64,000 nucleotides of DNA from Centrapalus pauciflorus (GCA_020465985.1 JAANYP010000818.1:62001-126000), one strand, 5' to 3'. Shown: positions 44,152 to 56,957, numbered from the stretch's first letter. Notes: generated by a model not told the origin, from the letters alone. A program made the numbers and translations.

Positions 44152-46430
44152 GAAGTCGAGTCACAAATTTACGAAACGAATGGAGGAACAAATAGATCAA
44201 GTGGTTGTTCAGTTAACCAATAGGATGGTGAATTTGATTAATAATGGGCACGATGATTAGTTTGAGAACTCGTTCTATGGTGACGTTTAGTCAACGAAAA
44301 AAAGTATGGAAGAGTGGTTAATACGGAATCATGATGATGACAATAGGCATTGGAAGGCCTTATTTACGATTGCAATCCTAGAATTTGATGGCTTTATTTT
44401 GAATCTAGAAAGTTTAATCGAATTGATGGCTACTGTAAAAGAGTTTTCAACTCAAAGAAGTGTGTGATAAATGGACGTGTATCATTGATGGGTGCCATTC
44501 TACATGGTAGGGTATCAGCATGGTGCCATGCATATGTATTGGAAATGGTGTTGTGGACTTACAACAAGAATCTAGAAACATGTAGATCAATTGGGAACAA
44601 TTAACAAAAAATATTGCGGATTTGATTAATCGTGGACATCATGATCACATTGATAACTCGTTCAATGGTGACGTTCCGTCAATGAAAATGATATGGTAGA
44701 GCGGCTAAGATGGAATCGTGAGGATTACAATAGGCATTGGAAAGCTGGATTGTGAATTTGAAATCCTAGAATTTGATGGAGTTAGTTTATAACCAGAAAG
44801 GTTAATCGAATGGATGGTCACTGTAGAAAAGATTTTTAAATTCAAAAAGGTGTGTGATAACGAACGTGTATCATTGATTGTCATCAGTCTACATAGTACG
44901 TCATCAATAAGGTGTCATGTATATGAATGGGAATTAAATCCACGATTTATGACACGAATAGAGGAACAAATGGATCAAGTTATCGCTCTATTAACTAATC
45001 AGATGGTGAATTTGATTAATCGTGGACATGATGATGACTTTGAGAACTTGTTCAATGGTGACAGTTAAATTCCCTGAATTTGATGGAATCGTGAGGATGT
45101 CAGTAGGCTTTGGAAGGCCTGATGGACGATTATATTCCCTGAATTTGATGGAGTTAGTCTGATAGTCTGAATCTAGAAAGGTTAATCGAATGGAAGGCTA
45201 CTCTAGAAGAGGTTTTTCAATCCAAAGAAGTGTGTGATTACAAACGTGAATCATTAATGGACACTAGTATACATGGTAGGGTATCAGCATGGTGCCATGT
45301 ATATGAATGGGAATTGGAGTCATGATTTACGACATGAATGGATAAACAGATAGATCAAGTGGTCAATCCACTAACCAACCAAATTGTGAAATTGATTAAT
45401 CATGGACACGATGATGACCTAGAGAACTCATTTAAAGGTGACAGTTCATCACCAAAGAGAGTTTGGTAGAGCGACTAATACATATTGTGAGGATGATAAC
45501 AAGCATTGGAAGACCAGATTACGATTGAAAATCCTGAATTTGATAAAGTTAGTCTGAAGCCAGAAAGGTTAATCGAATGAAAGGCTACTATAAAAGGGTT
45601 TTTTCAGTTTAAAGAGGTGTGTGCTTACAAACGTGTATCCTTGATGGCCAGTAGTCTACACAATAGGGCATCAGCATGGTACCATGTGTATGAATGGGAA
45701 TTAGAGTTACGATTTACTAGACGAATGGAAGAACACAGATCAAGTGGTCGCTCCATTAGCCAAATAGACAGTGAATTGAATTTATCATGGAGATGATGTT
45801 TGGAAACTCGTTTCATGGACGACGATTCATCACTGAAGAGAGTCTGGTAGAGCCGCTAAGACAGAATCATGGGATTGACAATAGCCATTGGAAGACCGGA
45901 TTAAGCATTGAAATCCCTGATTTTTATGGAATTAGTCTACATCCAGAAAGGTTAATTGAATGGAAGGCTACTGTAGAGGAGGGTTTTCAATTCAAAGTGG
46001 TGTGTGATTACAAACGTGTATCATTGATAGTCACCAATCTACATGGTAGGGTGATGCATGGTGCCATGTATATGAATGGAAATTGGAGTCACAATTTAAG
46101 ACACAAATGGAGGAATAGATAGATCAAGTGGTCACTCCATTAACCAACCAGATGGTAATTTTGATTATTTGTGGACATGATGATGACTTTGAGAACTCGT
46201 TTAATTGTGATGGTTCGTCAATGAAAGAATCTAGTAGAACAGATAAGACTGAATCGTGAGGATCACAATAGACATTGGAAGGCTGAATTTAGTATTGAAA
46301 TCCTAGAATTTGATGGAGTTAGTCTGAATCTAGAAAGTTTAATCGAATTGACGGCTACCGTAGAAGAGGTTTTTCAATTCAAATAAGTGTGATAAAAAAC
46401 GTGTATCATTGATGGTGACCAATCTACAGA

Positions 46431-46953
46431 CTTAAAAAATGATTAGTGGCATATGAAAAATGATCTTGTGTAGTGGATACTCGCAAAGTTTGGATGAACT
46501 TGAAGTTCGGATGTAACTGAGTTTGGATGAACTGATGATCCGAAGTTCGGGTGGTCCGAAGTTCGGACGGAATGAGTGAAAAGATGTGAAGTTCTTTAAG
46601 TGGATCCAAAGTTCAGATGTAGGTGATCAAAAGTTCGGATGGAGGATTACACAAGAAGATTTATGTGTAGCAGATCCAAAGTTTGGTGTAAGGGTTCTGA
46701 AGTTCGAATGATTACACAAGAAGATTGTGAAAGGCATGTAAAAATTGCTAAGGGGAAGAGAAGACCCAATGTTCGGATATAGAGATCCGAAGTTCGTATA
46801 GTGGTCTTAGGTTAAGGATCCGAACTTATGGTCTGAGGTTGGGATCCGAAGTTTGACACTTAGTGACATTTTTTAATGAAACAGTATCAGTTCTTGAACA
46901 CAAATCCAGAATTAATTGAAAAGGATGTAATAGGCTCTAAAACTTATACCTAA
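46431..46953. other. Unassigned region with repeated CCGAAGTTCGGA motifs
   Basis: No coding seen. About 14 copies of an AGTTCGGA-like core occur between 46488 and 46860, some forming perfect palindromes such as TCCGAAGTTCGGA (46555-46567). Spacings are irregular (16-24 bp with gaps). It may be a piece of an LTR of unknown family. Confidence 0.55.
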
Positions 46954-47892
46954 TGATGTGATCTCACCCGATGAATATGAGATCGATCACGAGTTGCCGA
47001 TCGTTCCATTGGATGCTATTACGATATATAGATAGAACCACGACCCGTTGCCTATAAACGAGGCAAGAACCTTGGTATAGATAGTGAAACCGTGACCCGT
47101 TTCCTATAAAGAGGCAAGAACCTTGGTATAAGAAAACACCACAACCAACCCCACCAACTTGATTAATAAGTTTTGAACGCCACAAGCTAGAACACTTGAT
47201 AAGTTCTAAAAATTTGTAAGGAACAAGAAGAGTTAAAAACTCAAAATATTACTCAAATGAAGGATGATTACAAATGAGAACTTTGGCCTCTATTTGTAGA
47301 CAAAAATATAAGGAAAACCACCAATCTAGAAAAGTAACAAAAACTATCATGATAAGCGATCAAATAAGCAAAACCACTTATCAAGAGGGCCTTCTTGACA
47401 TTTCATTACTTGAATCTTCTAGAATGTGTCTTGGTTCATTGTATCTTGCAAAACCCTTAGTATCCTCCAAGTAAATGGCCATGACCCTCAAATTGCCTTG
47501 AATTGAAGAGAAGGCGTTCAAATTGCCTTGTAATTAATCTTGAGAAGTACATTGGACATGAACACTCTTTTGGGCAGAATTTTGGACGTGGAAAATGAGC
47601 CTTTATTGGGCTATATTCTTCTTGAAAAGATAGGAGAAAGGCTTAGCTTTCATTGGCCTTTTATTTGACTCAAATCGGGCTTGAATGACTGAGTTGTGGA
47701 CAAAACATGGGCTAAGTGTGGGAGTAGCCGAAATTCTTTATTCATGGGTTATGTTTGGGTAAATAAACATAACTTGGGCTATGAAAAACAAGGCTAATCT
47801 TGGGCTTCAACTTGTAGCAAAATTAGGAAGCTTGCTTGGTTATTTTGCGAAGATAGGGGAGCATTATTCCGGCAAGATTCAATCAGTCCATT
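46954..47892 (-). mobile_element. Truncated E4-family LTR
   Basis: Starts TGATGTGATCTCACC, the inverse of the E4 LTR end. It runs to AATCAGTCCATT at 47892, where E5 begins; the last part of the LTR (its U3 start) is missing or lies beyond E5. Confidence 0.88.
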
Positions 47893-48462
47893 TGATACGA
47901 AACGTTGACCCGCAAGTTAAATGTAACTTGGAACCTTCGTATAGGATAGAATAGGCGTCAAAGCACCCGATAATTGGTACTCCAACACGCCTAGAGCAAG
48001 TCATTGACCCGTTAGTTATAAGAACTAAGAACCAAAGGAATGAGAGAACACCACAAGAATGTGCTCACAATCTTGATAAGTTCTTGAACTTTGAACTCTC
48101 CAACAAAGAACAAAGCTCACAAAGATGAGTAAACCTCAAAAGAAAGATATATATTTGTCAAGTGAATTGATTTGAACGTACATTGGAAGCCATCTATTTA
48201 TAGGCTTCAAAAACCAACTCAAAAGACTAATTAAATTCAATGGATTAAAGAAGGGACTTTAATCCATGAATCTAGACATTTTGTCATCACTTGGTAGACA
48301 ATTCTAGAACTTTTAAACTAAAAAAACGGATTAGGCATTTCTAGGCCTTTATTGGACTCAAATAAACGTCTAATGGACTTCAAAATACATCCATTCTACC
48401 ACTTGGGCTTAGTACTAGCCCATAGTATTTCAAAGACTCAAGAAAATGCATCTTTTGGGCTT
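47893..48462 (-). repeat. E5 3' LTR (inner boundary approximate)
   Basis: About 560 bp, with a TATA box on the minus strand (TATTTATAG near 48192). The inner end is not sharply defined because in this element type the pol frame may run into the LTR. Confidence 0.7.
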
Positions 48463-49713
48463 TTATGCTTCCATATTAGGATCTAATGCTTCAAGTCTAG
48501 TAACATGCTTCATCACTTGCGGTTGAGCATCATCTTTGCATTCAGACTCTCGGATATCAACAACTAAGCTCGTAAAAACTTCTTTGATCTTCTTCACTCG
48601 TCCTCTTGTCATTGGGTCTTCACGTATTTCCATGACATCTTTGGAATAGTTTGATGATCCTCCATCATTCTCTCCCCCTTGAAAAGGATTCGTCCACGAA
48701 TCATCACCTACATCAATAGGAGACAAGTCAGAAACATTGAATGTTGAACTAACTTGATACTCACCGGGAAGATCTAGCTTGTAAGCATTGTCGTTGACCC
48801 TTACGAGCACTTGAAATGGTCCATCTCATCTAGGTTGCAATTGGATCTTCACATGGTAGGAAATCTATCTTTTCTCAAGTGCAGCCATACCCAATCTCCA
48901 GCTTCAAACACTAACTTTTTCCTGCCTTTGTTTGCTTGCTTTGTGCATTGTTCTGTCCTTTTCTCAATATTGAGTCTTACCTTTTCGTGTAATTTCTTCA
49001 CGAATTCTGCCTTCTGCTTTCCATCTAAACTGGATCGTTCTTCGATGGGAAGAGGAACAAGGTCAAGAGGACTCAATGGATTGAATCCGTAAACAACTTC
49101 AAAAGGAGAAAAGTTAGTGGTAGAATGAACACGCAAACTCTGCAAAAGGCAAACAATTCTCCCAAGTTCTCAAGTTCTTCGAAATAATCACTCGAAGTAA
49201 TTGGGACCAGGTTTGATTAACCACTTCTGTTTGCCCATCGGTTTGGGGGTGACTTGTCGTAGAAATCAAAAGTTTGGTACCCAACTTACTCCAAAGAACA
49301 CGCCAGAAATGACTCAGAAACTTGACATCCCTATCACTTACTATGGTTCGCGGCACACCATGCAAACGAACAACCTCTTTGAAAAACAAGTTTGCAACAT
49401 GTGAAGCATCATCAGTCTTCTTACAGGCAATGAAGCGTGCCATCTTAGAGAATCGATCAACCACCACAAACACAGAATCATGACCATTCTTTGTTCTAGG
49501 CAACTCGATCACAAAGTCCATGGAGATGTCAACGCATGGTTGCTGAGGAATTGGCAGTGGCATATACAACCCATGAGGCTTGGATTTTGATTTGTCCTGT
49601 TTACATGGCACACATCTTTCATAGATCTTCATAACATCTTCTCTCATCTTAGGCCAATAGATATGTTCCTTCAAAATGTCCAATGTCTTTTGGACACCAA
49701 AATGGCCCATCAA
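48463..49713 (-). pseudogene. E5 integrase
   Basis: Minus strand, N to C: MMGHFGVQKTLDILKEHIYWP, CVPCKQDKSKSKPHGLYMPLPIP, ISMDFVIELPRTKNGHDSVFVVVDRFSKMARF, RTIVSDRDVKFLSHFWRVLW and HPQTDGQTEVVNQTW. Zinc-binding and DDE residues are present. After a frameshift near 49130: FSPFEVVYGFNPLSPLDLVPLPIEE, WLHLRKDRFP; then, after a stop, RVNDNAYKLDLPGEYQVSSTFNVSDLSPIDVG and a tail with DPMTRGRVKKI. The C-terminus ends at 48463. Confidence 0.9.
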
Positions 49714-50636
49714 CCCTCCACCATGAGCCTCACGTACAAATAGCTCACGTATAGATTACTTTGGAATGCATGACTTGTTTTTTTTAAACAAATAACCATC
49801 ATGCCTATAAAACTTATCAAATGAAGGATGTTCACAAGCAGCATATAAGGAAGAAAAATCAGAATCATCCTTGTACATTTCTTTAAGTATCCAAACCCAA
49901 GAAGCTTAGAACTAAATGTGGTGATAAGAATATGACGTCTACACAATGCGTCAACCACAATGTTTTCTTCACCCTATTTGAATTTGATCACATAAGGAAA
50001 TGACTCAATGAATTCAACCCACTTGATATGCCTCCTACTCAAATTAGTTTGCCCCTTAAGGTACTTAATATACTCATGATCCGTACGAACCACAAATTCC
50101 TTAGGCCTTAAGTAATGTTGCCATGTTTGCAAAGATCTAACCAATGCATAAAGCTCTTTTTCATAAGTGGAATAATTCAAGTGAGCCCCCTTTAATTTTT
50201 CACTAAAATATGCAATTGGTCTACCTTCTTGAATCAAAACAGCCCCAATACCCACCCCGGATGCATCACACTCAAGTTCAAACATTTTATTGAAATTAGG
50301 CAATGCAAGAATAGGAGTAGATGTCAACCTTTCTTTCAGAAAACTGAATGCAGCTTCTTGCCTTTCTCCCTAATGAAAACTAACCTCCTTCTTCACAAGT
50401 TCATTAAGGGGGGCAGCTATGGTACTGAAGTCATGAACAAACCTTCGATAGAAACTTGCAAGCCCATGGAAGCTTCTAACCTGGGACACTGTTGTTGGAG
50501 TTGGCCGTTCTTTGATTGCCTTGACCTTCTCGTCATCCACCTCAATTCCCTGGCCACTTACAACAAAACCAAGAAAAACAACCTTATCCATGCAAAATGT
50601 GCACTTCTTTAAGTTAGCGAATAATGACTCTTTTTT
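49714..50636 (-). pseudogene. E5 RT C-terminus and RNase H
   Basis: Minus strand: LFANLKKCTFCMDKVVFLGFVVSGQGIEVDDEKV, VSQVRSFHGLASFYRRFVHDFSTI; then RNase H ECDASGVGIGAVLIQEGRPIAYFSEKL, YSTYEKELYALVRSL, VRTDHEYIKYLKGQ, IVVDALCRRH. One stop after VSFH and shifts near the end. Upstream RT is lost at 50637. Confidence 0.9.
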
Positions 50637-51248
50637 ATATGAATTCTTCGTAGAAGAGTTCACAATTTTATCGGATCGTCCTTGATGATCTTTCTTCCAA
50701 GAACCCAACCCTTACTAGTATGAATTCAACAATATTGGATATATGAATCCAACACCTTTGAATTACAACGGAAGCAAGTAATCGAAGTTATACGAAACAC
50801 AACAACAAAGCGGAAGAATAATTAGTTGTAGCCAAGTGATAATTGCAAGCACAATTAGTCTTGCAAGACCCAAATGAGTTCAATCACGAGAACTACAAGT
50901 GAAAGGAAAAACCTCAGAATATGATTTGAATTGAAAATGTGTTGTTTACAACCTTGAAAGATCACCTATTTATATGGAAAAGATGACCTTTGAAACTACC
51001 CATACTTATTACATAAAGACTTTTCATTTATCCTAAATTATTTAAAAAAACCCTTAATCTTTTTACTAGCTTAATCTAGAAGATTTCATAAAAAGCTAGA
51101 CAATTTATCAAAATGGGTCATGAAGACGTAAAATCCACATTTTATAAAGCAAGCCCAACAACAGTAAGATGGTTTATTAACTTGGGCTTGTAGCCTTGGG
51201 TCTTCAATAATTCTTTGGCATGGGCCGAGGCAATTATTTGATCGAGAC
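50637..51248 (-). repeat. LTR fragment in E5 RT, inverted copy of 30590-31010
   Basis: Begins GAATTCTTCGTAGAAG and runs to the E6 insertion site. Only part of it matches the other copy; the rest is the further upstream LTR. TATA-like box on the minus strand near 50975. Both ends are truncated. Confidence 0.75.
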
Positions 51249-51878
51249 TGTAACATCCTCGAATTCAATTACTTTAATTTGGAAATAATTAGGCGGATAA
51301 TTTACAAATAAGTTGAATTATGATCAATTATTATGTATTTGGGATATTTAGAAAGTTTGTTGTTATGTTAAGAAAATTTGAACTCGGAATTTTTATTAAG
51401 GAATATTATGAATTATAAAAGCTATTAATGATAAATTTAAGAATAAATCAGTATTTTATGGAACCGGTTAAGTTGAGGGGTGAAATGTGCAAAATGATGA
51501 AAATGGGAATAAAAGAGCAAAAGCCTCTCATTTCTATGGATACTCTCTCTCTCTCTACACTTTCTCTCTCTAGAATTCTCTCTACTTCTCTCTACGATAT
51601 CTCACAAACCGACCAGCCGATTATCGAGTTTTATACGTCATCGGAAAGAGCTCGAGGAGTACAACAACAATCTACGGTTGGATTTTCGATTTCGTACGAA
51701 TTGAGGTAAGAATCGACCCTTTTAAGTTTGTTTATTTCGGTTTTGAAGAACTTAGATTCGAATCTGCCATTTTTATGTGATTTGGAGCTAGTTTTGTTTG
51801 AAATCTTGCAAGAATGTGATAGTATATGTGTAATAGAATCAAACCTAGGTATAATACTTGATATATTCATGATTTTAG
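51249..51878 (+). repeat. E6 5' LTR, first part
   Basis: TGTAACATCCTCG..., preceded by GAGAC (51244-51248), the expected target duplication whose partner lies outside the window. It contains a CT run and ends at TTTAG, the E7 target site. Confidence 0.92.
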
Positions 51879-52835
51879 TGTCACACCCTGCTACCTTGGT
51901 TGGCAGCGAGATGTGACGAGTGCGGAAGCGTAACCATAATCATAATGAACGACCACTATATGGACGTTTTCAAAAAATACATCGATATGACTTTAAAAGG
52001 TAGAAATGTTTTACATAACCCGTAAATGATAAAGAGTAGTTCGCAAGGTACAGAGATTTAAATACATAATTAAATTATCCAAAATAATGCAAATAAATCT
52101 CCGACGGTTTGAAAAAGAATGCGACTCGTTAAGTGCGGAAGCTTGAAAGTAGTTACTTCTGAAGGCATACTTGCCTTAATTTCCTGAAAATACACGCTAA
52201 AATACGTCAACAAAATTGTTGGTGAGCTCATAGGTTTACGCGAAAAGACCAGTTGTATGGACATTATCAGATGAGTTGAATTTATAAAATCATAAATTCC
52301 GTGTATGTATTACATAAACCATCATGCAACCGAAGCTTAATTAGAATGAGTTTGCCCTGTGCAGTATTCCCATACGTATAACGTGTGTTGAATATATATG
52401 CACTCGCTGTTAGCCGAACCGAGCTAACCCGAATGGGGGACATGACTCCCAATAGATCTATCCACAATATATTCACGCTTACAAATAAATGCAAATAACG
52501 GTTCATGATACAAGGGCTAATGGAACCATATGTAATACATATAAGAAATATACAGTTTAGATTTCCATATGAAAATAGTGCATGTATTTCCACCCCAATA
52601 GATAGTGAAAAATAGGGGCTATGAAGACTCACCGAACTTGTGATGGCAAAACTACGCGCAAAAATGCAAATGTGCGTTGTTTGATGGGTGATGAAACCGG
52701 AGGTGTTTAACCGAGTCCTAAATGATAATAAGCACTTAATATCACTAATATATGATAATATGTATATTTATAGATTTTTATGTCTTAAATCACCCAACAT
52801 TACAAGTTTATAAATAAAATGCGCTTAAAACGTCA

Positions 52836-52888
<53 letters not shown>

Positions 52889-54312
52889 TCAGCTTTTTCG
52901 GAGGTTTTTCGGCCTACTTTGAGGCTGTTTTTGACCAAGCTCCAAAATGTTTTAGACTTTGGTTTTCTTGGACATTCAACTACTATATACAAAGGATTTT
53001 TAGAATCAAGAACGGCCATTTTTCGAGTTGTTTAGGTTAGTGAAAAAGCTCGTTAAAAACGCTATGTTGGCCATTTTTGAGCTGTCAAACTTTCGGTATC
53101 CCAAATAATTTCTGGAGGTCTTAAACTTCAAAATAAATCATGAAAATTTGCAGATCTATAGTCAAGACGTAGATCTAACTTTTGAGATAAGAATCAACTC
53201 ATTTTGTTGAGTTATGAATTAGTTATGATTTTTCAAAGTCGATATAAATTTTCTGCCGAAAATCCGTAGTTTATAAACTTACAACAACTTATGATTCTTG
53301 TTGTTTATTCAAAGACTACTTGTATAAAAGCCATAATAGTTATAAAAACACATATATATCACATGTTTTCATAATATTAACACTTTTATAATGTGTTCAC
53401 ATATTCATAAACACATTTAAAGAAACAACTTAAAAATAACAACTAGAAACTTATAAACTTGAGTTTTTATGAAACTTGTTGTTGTAGGTGATTATATATA
53501 TTATGCAAGACTTATATAAACATAAATATAAGATGTAATAGGTTAGTATTTACTTACTTTGATGTTTTTAGAAGAATGAAAATGAGTAGAAGGTTGGATC
53601 TTCAAAAATTTCACCAAGAACACTTCAAAAATATGAAGAACACTTGAAAGAACACTTTGTGTGTTCTTGAGGGCTTGATGGCCGGTTTTAGAGGGAGAGA
53701 AAGGAGAGTTTTTTGTATTGTGAAGGTGTGAAGAATGAAGTGAAGTGGTGGTTCTATTTATAGAGGAGAAAAAGGTGGTGAAATGATGATAATAGTGAAA
53801 AATCTTGGATGAAAGGAAAGAGGAGGATTTGATGGTGAAATGTTGAGTAAAATAATACAAACTTTTGGTCCTTGTGTACCATAAGGTGGCCGGCCTAGAG
53901 GATGCATTTTTGATGTATTTTATTATTTTTTTTTGTATAAAAGTATTTAGAAATGTATTCTTGTATTTCCCTTTTCTTATAAATTCATAAATACCTTTGG
54001 ATGCATTGTTTTAATTAATTGTTTTAGTCTTGCATAATTAAGGTTAAGTAATTGTATTAGTGTATGATTAGTGTCACTAATCATGATTTAATTATGTACT
54101 TAGTTGAATTAATCCCTCATATCGTAAATTGATCGGATTAAATGATTTCCCGATTCATCGCACCGATGAATTTGATTCAAATTGAGTTGAATTTTCTAAT
54201 AAACCTTGTTAATCACTTGATTAATTTCTAATGACCATTGATTAGGCTATAATTGACTATTAAATGTGGATTCGGGCTTTGTTGCTAACCTGGTTCAGTG
54301 CCGGATGTTACA
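51879..54312 (-). repeat. E7 3' LTR (left)
   Basis: TGTCACACCCTGC...GGATGTTACA, 2434 bp. The TATA box lies on the minus strand at 53755-53763. The TA run at 52841-52883 is 43 bp, while homologous LTRs have about 11-16 bp. Confidence 0.94.
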
Positions 54313-54325
54313 GTCTCCCCCTGTT
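54313..54325 (-). other. E7 polypurine tract
   Basis: Minus-strand AACAGGGGGAGAC next to the LTR, identical to that of E2. Confidence 0.88.
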
Positions 54326-54345
54326 AAGGGAATTTCGTCCCGAAA

Positions 54346-54813
54346 TTAGCTCGTGTTCTCCACTGCTTGAGTATCCGAGAACAGGTGAGGGTATTTTTCC
54401 CGGAACTGATCTTCTCGTTTCCATGTAAACTCAGGACCTCGCTTAGAGTTCCATCTGACTTTTATTATTGGGATCCGACTGTGCTTGAGTTTCTTGACTT
54501 CTCGGTCCATTATTTCTACAGGTTGCTCAATGAAGTTCAACTTATCGTCTAACTCCAGCTCGTCCATGGGTATAATGAGTGATTCATCAGCCAGACACTT
54601 CTTAAGATTGGACACGTGGAAGGTATTATGAACATTACTAAGCTCTGGGGGCAAGTCGAGTCGGTAAGCTACCGGGCCAATTCTTTTGGTGATCTTGAAT
54701 GGTCAGATATAACGAGGATTGAGTTTTCCTCGTTTCCCAAAACGGATTACGCCTTTCCAAGGCGAGACTTTCAACATTACTTGATCTCCCACTTGGAATT
54801 CCAAATCCTTCCG
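54346..54813 (-). pseudogene. E7 integrase C-terminus and chromodomain
   Basis: Minus strand: PFKITKRIGPVAYRLDLPPE (GPY-type module, with an upstream stop where RYI is followed by TGA), NVHNTFHVSNLKKCL, then a chromodomain-like tail with EIMDREVKKLKHSRIPIIKVRW, FTWKREDQFREKYPHLF and a natural stop at 54346. Confidence 0.88.
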
Positions 54814-55734
54814 TCAAATGTCTGCATAACTCTTCTGTCGATCCCGTGCGATCTTTAATCGGTCACGAATCTGGGCTATCTTTTCTGTAGTCTCTTGGAT
54901 GATCTTAGGTCCAGTGATCTGACTATCTCCTACTTCAGCCCAACAAAGAGGTGATCGACACTTTCGCCCGTAGAGTGCCTCGAATGGGGCGGTCTTAATG
55001 CTCGAGTGGTAGCTGTTGTTATAGGAAAACTCGACTAATGTCAGGTGTCTGTCCCAACTTTTGCCAAAATCGATGACACATGCCCTCAACATGTCTTCCA
55101 ACGTCTGAATCGTCCTTTCACTCTGACCATCCGTTTGCGGGTGATAGGCTGTGCTCATATCTAGGCGTGTACCCAGTGCTTCTTGCAATGACTGCCATAA
55201 TCTTGATGTGAACCGGCTGTCTCTGTCTGATATAATAGATACTGGCACTCCATGCCTTGAGACGACTTCTTTAAGATAGATTCGTGTTAACTTATCCATC
55301 TTATCAGTCTCCTTAATGGGAAGGAAATGTGCGGTTTTGGTAAGCCGATCCACAATCACCCAAATAGTGTCATAACCTCCAGACGTCTTTGGCAACTTGG
55401 TGATGAAATCCATGGTGATGTTTTCCCACTTCCACTGGGGTATTTCTGGTTGAACTAGCAATCCTGATGGTTTTTGGTGCTCAGCTTTAACCTTCAAACA
55501 TGTTAAGCACTTGCTGACGTAGGTAGCAATGTCAGCCTTCATATTTGGCCACCAGTACATTCCTTTCAAGTCGTGATACATTTTATCTGACCCTGGATGA
55601 ATAGCATATCTTGTCTTATGCCCTTCATCCATGACCAGCTTTCTTACTCCTCCGAATTTTGGTAACCAAATTCTGCCCATGAAGTATCGACATCCATCCG
55701 ACTTGATTTCAAACTGCTTATCCATCCCTCTCAA
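54814..55734 (-). pseudogene. E7 integrase core (open frame)
   Basis: 306 codons open. Zinc-binding HKTRYAIHPGSDKMYH...CLTC, catalytic Asp in ITMDFITKLPKTSGG, Asp in ISDRDSRFTS, Glu in QTDGQSERTIQT, then SYNNSYHSSIKTAPFEALYG. All catalytic residues are present and no break occurs in the core, so this frame is the likeliest in the window to encode a functional fold. Confidence 0.93.
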
Positions 55735-55773
55735 GGCTCCATCCAGTATATTACCCTCCTTGACTGCTTCTTC

Positions 55774-56224
55774 TTATGCCTCGCGGACTTGAGAGTTTAG
55801 GTTTGACTGTATAGTCATGACCAAAGCTCGGACTCTCAAGGGTTTAACCCGTTCCTTTCGGCTCAGGGCATCAGCTACGACATTCGCCTTCTCCGGATGA
55901 TAACGAATTTCGCAGTCATAGTCACTAAGCAGTTCAACCCAACGACGCTGCCTCATATTTAACTCTTTCTGATTCAGAATATGCTGAAGGCTTTTATGGT
56001 CTGTGAACACCGTGCACTTAGTTCCATACAGGTAGTGCCTCCATATTTTGAGTCCCTTCAGGTAAGGACAGAATTTGTGCACTACACAACCTTTGCTTTA
56101 ACTGCTGAAACGCCTTTTCTTGCTCTTCACCCCAGATATACTTCACATCCTTCCGAGTCAATTCTGTTAAGGAACCTGCTATCTTTGAGAAGTTTTCGAT
56201 AAATCGCCTATAATAACCGGCAAG
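55774..56224 (-). pseudogene. E7 RNase H with internal deletion
   Basis: Minus strand: LAGYYRRFIENFSKIA, TRKDVKYIWGEEQEKAFQQLKQRL, AQILSLPEGT, then directly IWRHYLYGTKC, FTDHKSLQHILNQ and NVVADALSRKE. About 60 codons with the CDAS-type catalytic Asp and the DLEL motif are missing, and the frame shifts at the scar. It cannot be an active RNase H. Confidence 0.88.
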
Positions 56225-56957
56225 TCATAGAAATTGGCGGATTTCCGTGGGGGTTCTAAGAGTCGCCCAGTTCTTTATGGCCTCGATTTTTGATGGATCA
56301 ACTTGGATTCCCTGGCTGTTGATCACATGTCCAAGGAATTTAACTTCTCGCAACCAAAATTCACATTTCGAAAATTTGGCATATAACTGTTCCTTCTCTA
56401 ACAACTCCAATATCAGCTTGAGGTGGTGCTCATGCTCCTCCTTATTTCTGGAATAGATGAGGATATCGTCTATGAACACTATTACAAATTTGTCCAGATA
56501 CGGTTTACACACTCGATTCATGAGGTCCATGAATACGGCTGGTGCATTAGTCAAACCGAATGGCATTACCTGGAATTCGTAATGTCCGTAACGAGTTCTG
56601 AATGCTGTCTTGGGTATGTCTTCTTCCCGAACCTTTACTTGATGATAACTGGATCGCAGATCAATCTTAGAGTAGAAGCTAGATCCCTGTAGTTGGTCAA
56701 ACAGGTCATCAATTCTGGGGAGAGGGTAGCGGTTCTTTACCGTTAACTTGTTTAGCTCTCGGTAGTCTATGCACATTCTGAAGGATCCGTCTTTCTTTTT
56801 CACGAACAAGACCGGAGCTCCCCAAGGTGAGGAACTTGGTCGAATGAATCCTTTACCCATCAACTCTTGTAATTGATTGGATAGCTCTTGCATCTCAGAA
56901 GGGGCGAGTCTATATGGGGCCCTTGCGACCGGCGCAGCTCCCGGCACCATAATCATA
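56225..56957 (-). pseudogene. E7 reverse transcriptase
   Basis: Open minus-strand frame: GAAPVARAPYRLAPSEM, SSPWGAPVLFVKKKDGSF, MCIDYRELNKLTVKNRYPLPRI, FYSKIDLRSSYHQV, MPFGLTNAPAVFMDLMNRV and the catalytic FIDDILIYS; then FWLREVKFLGHV without any intron. It ends RQFL at a TGA. Its upstream boundary is the junction with the truncated LTR at about 56958. Confidence 0.93.

Larger units (their letters stand above)
31265..46430 (+). repeat. Gag-derived tandem array (about 387-bp unit), interrupted
   Basis: Diverged units recur with the landmark GAATGGATGGCTACT at 31382, 33691, 34083, 34471, then after E4 at 44411, 44809, 45188, 45577, 45958 and 46344. Uninterrupted spacings are 379-398, mean about 387 (129 codons). 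The units translate, with breaks, into a CRM-like gag N-terminus: MEEQIDQVV, LTNQMVNLINRGHDDD, IEIPDFYGISLHPERLIEW, VEEVFQFKEVCDNERVSL, LHGRASAW. Repeat-bearing parts are 31265-31441, 33480-34598 and 44152-46430; the rest is LTRs and E4. Confidence 0.85.
47893..50636 (-). mobile_element. E5: second CRM-type element, truncated
   Basis: LTR on the left (from TGATACGAAACG at 47893), then pol on the minus strand up to the RT C-terminus, where an unrelated LTR fragment cuts it at about 50637. No gag is present in the window. It was inserted into the E4-family LTR at 46954-47892. Confidence 0.85.
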
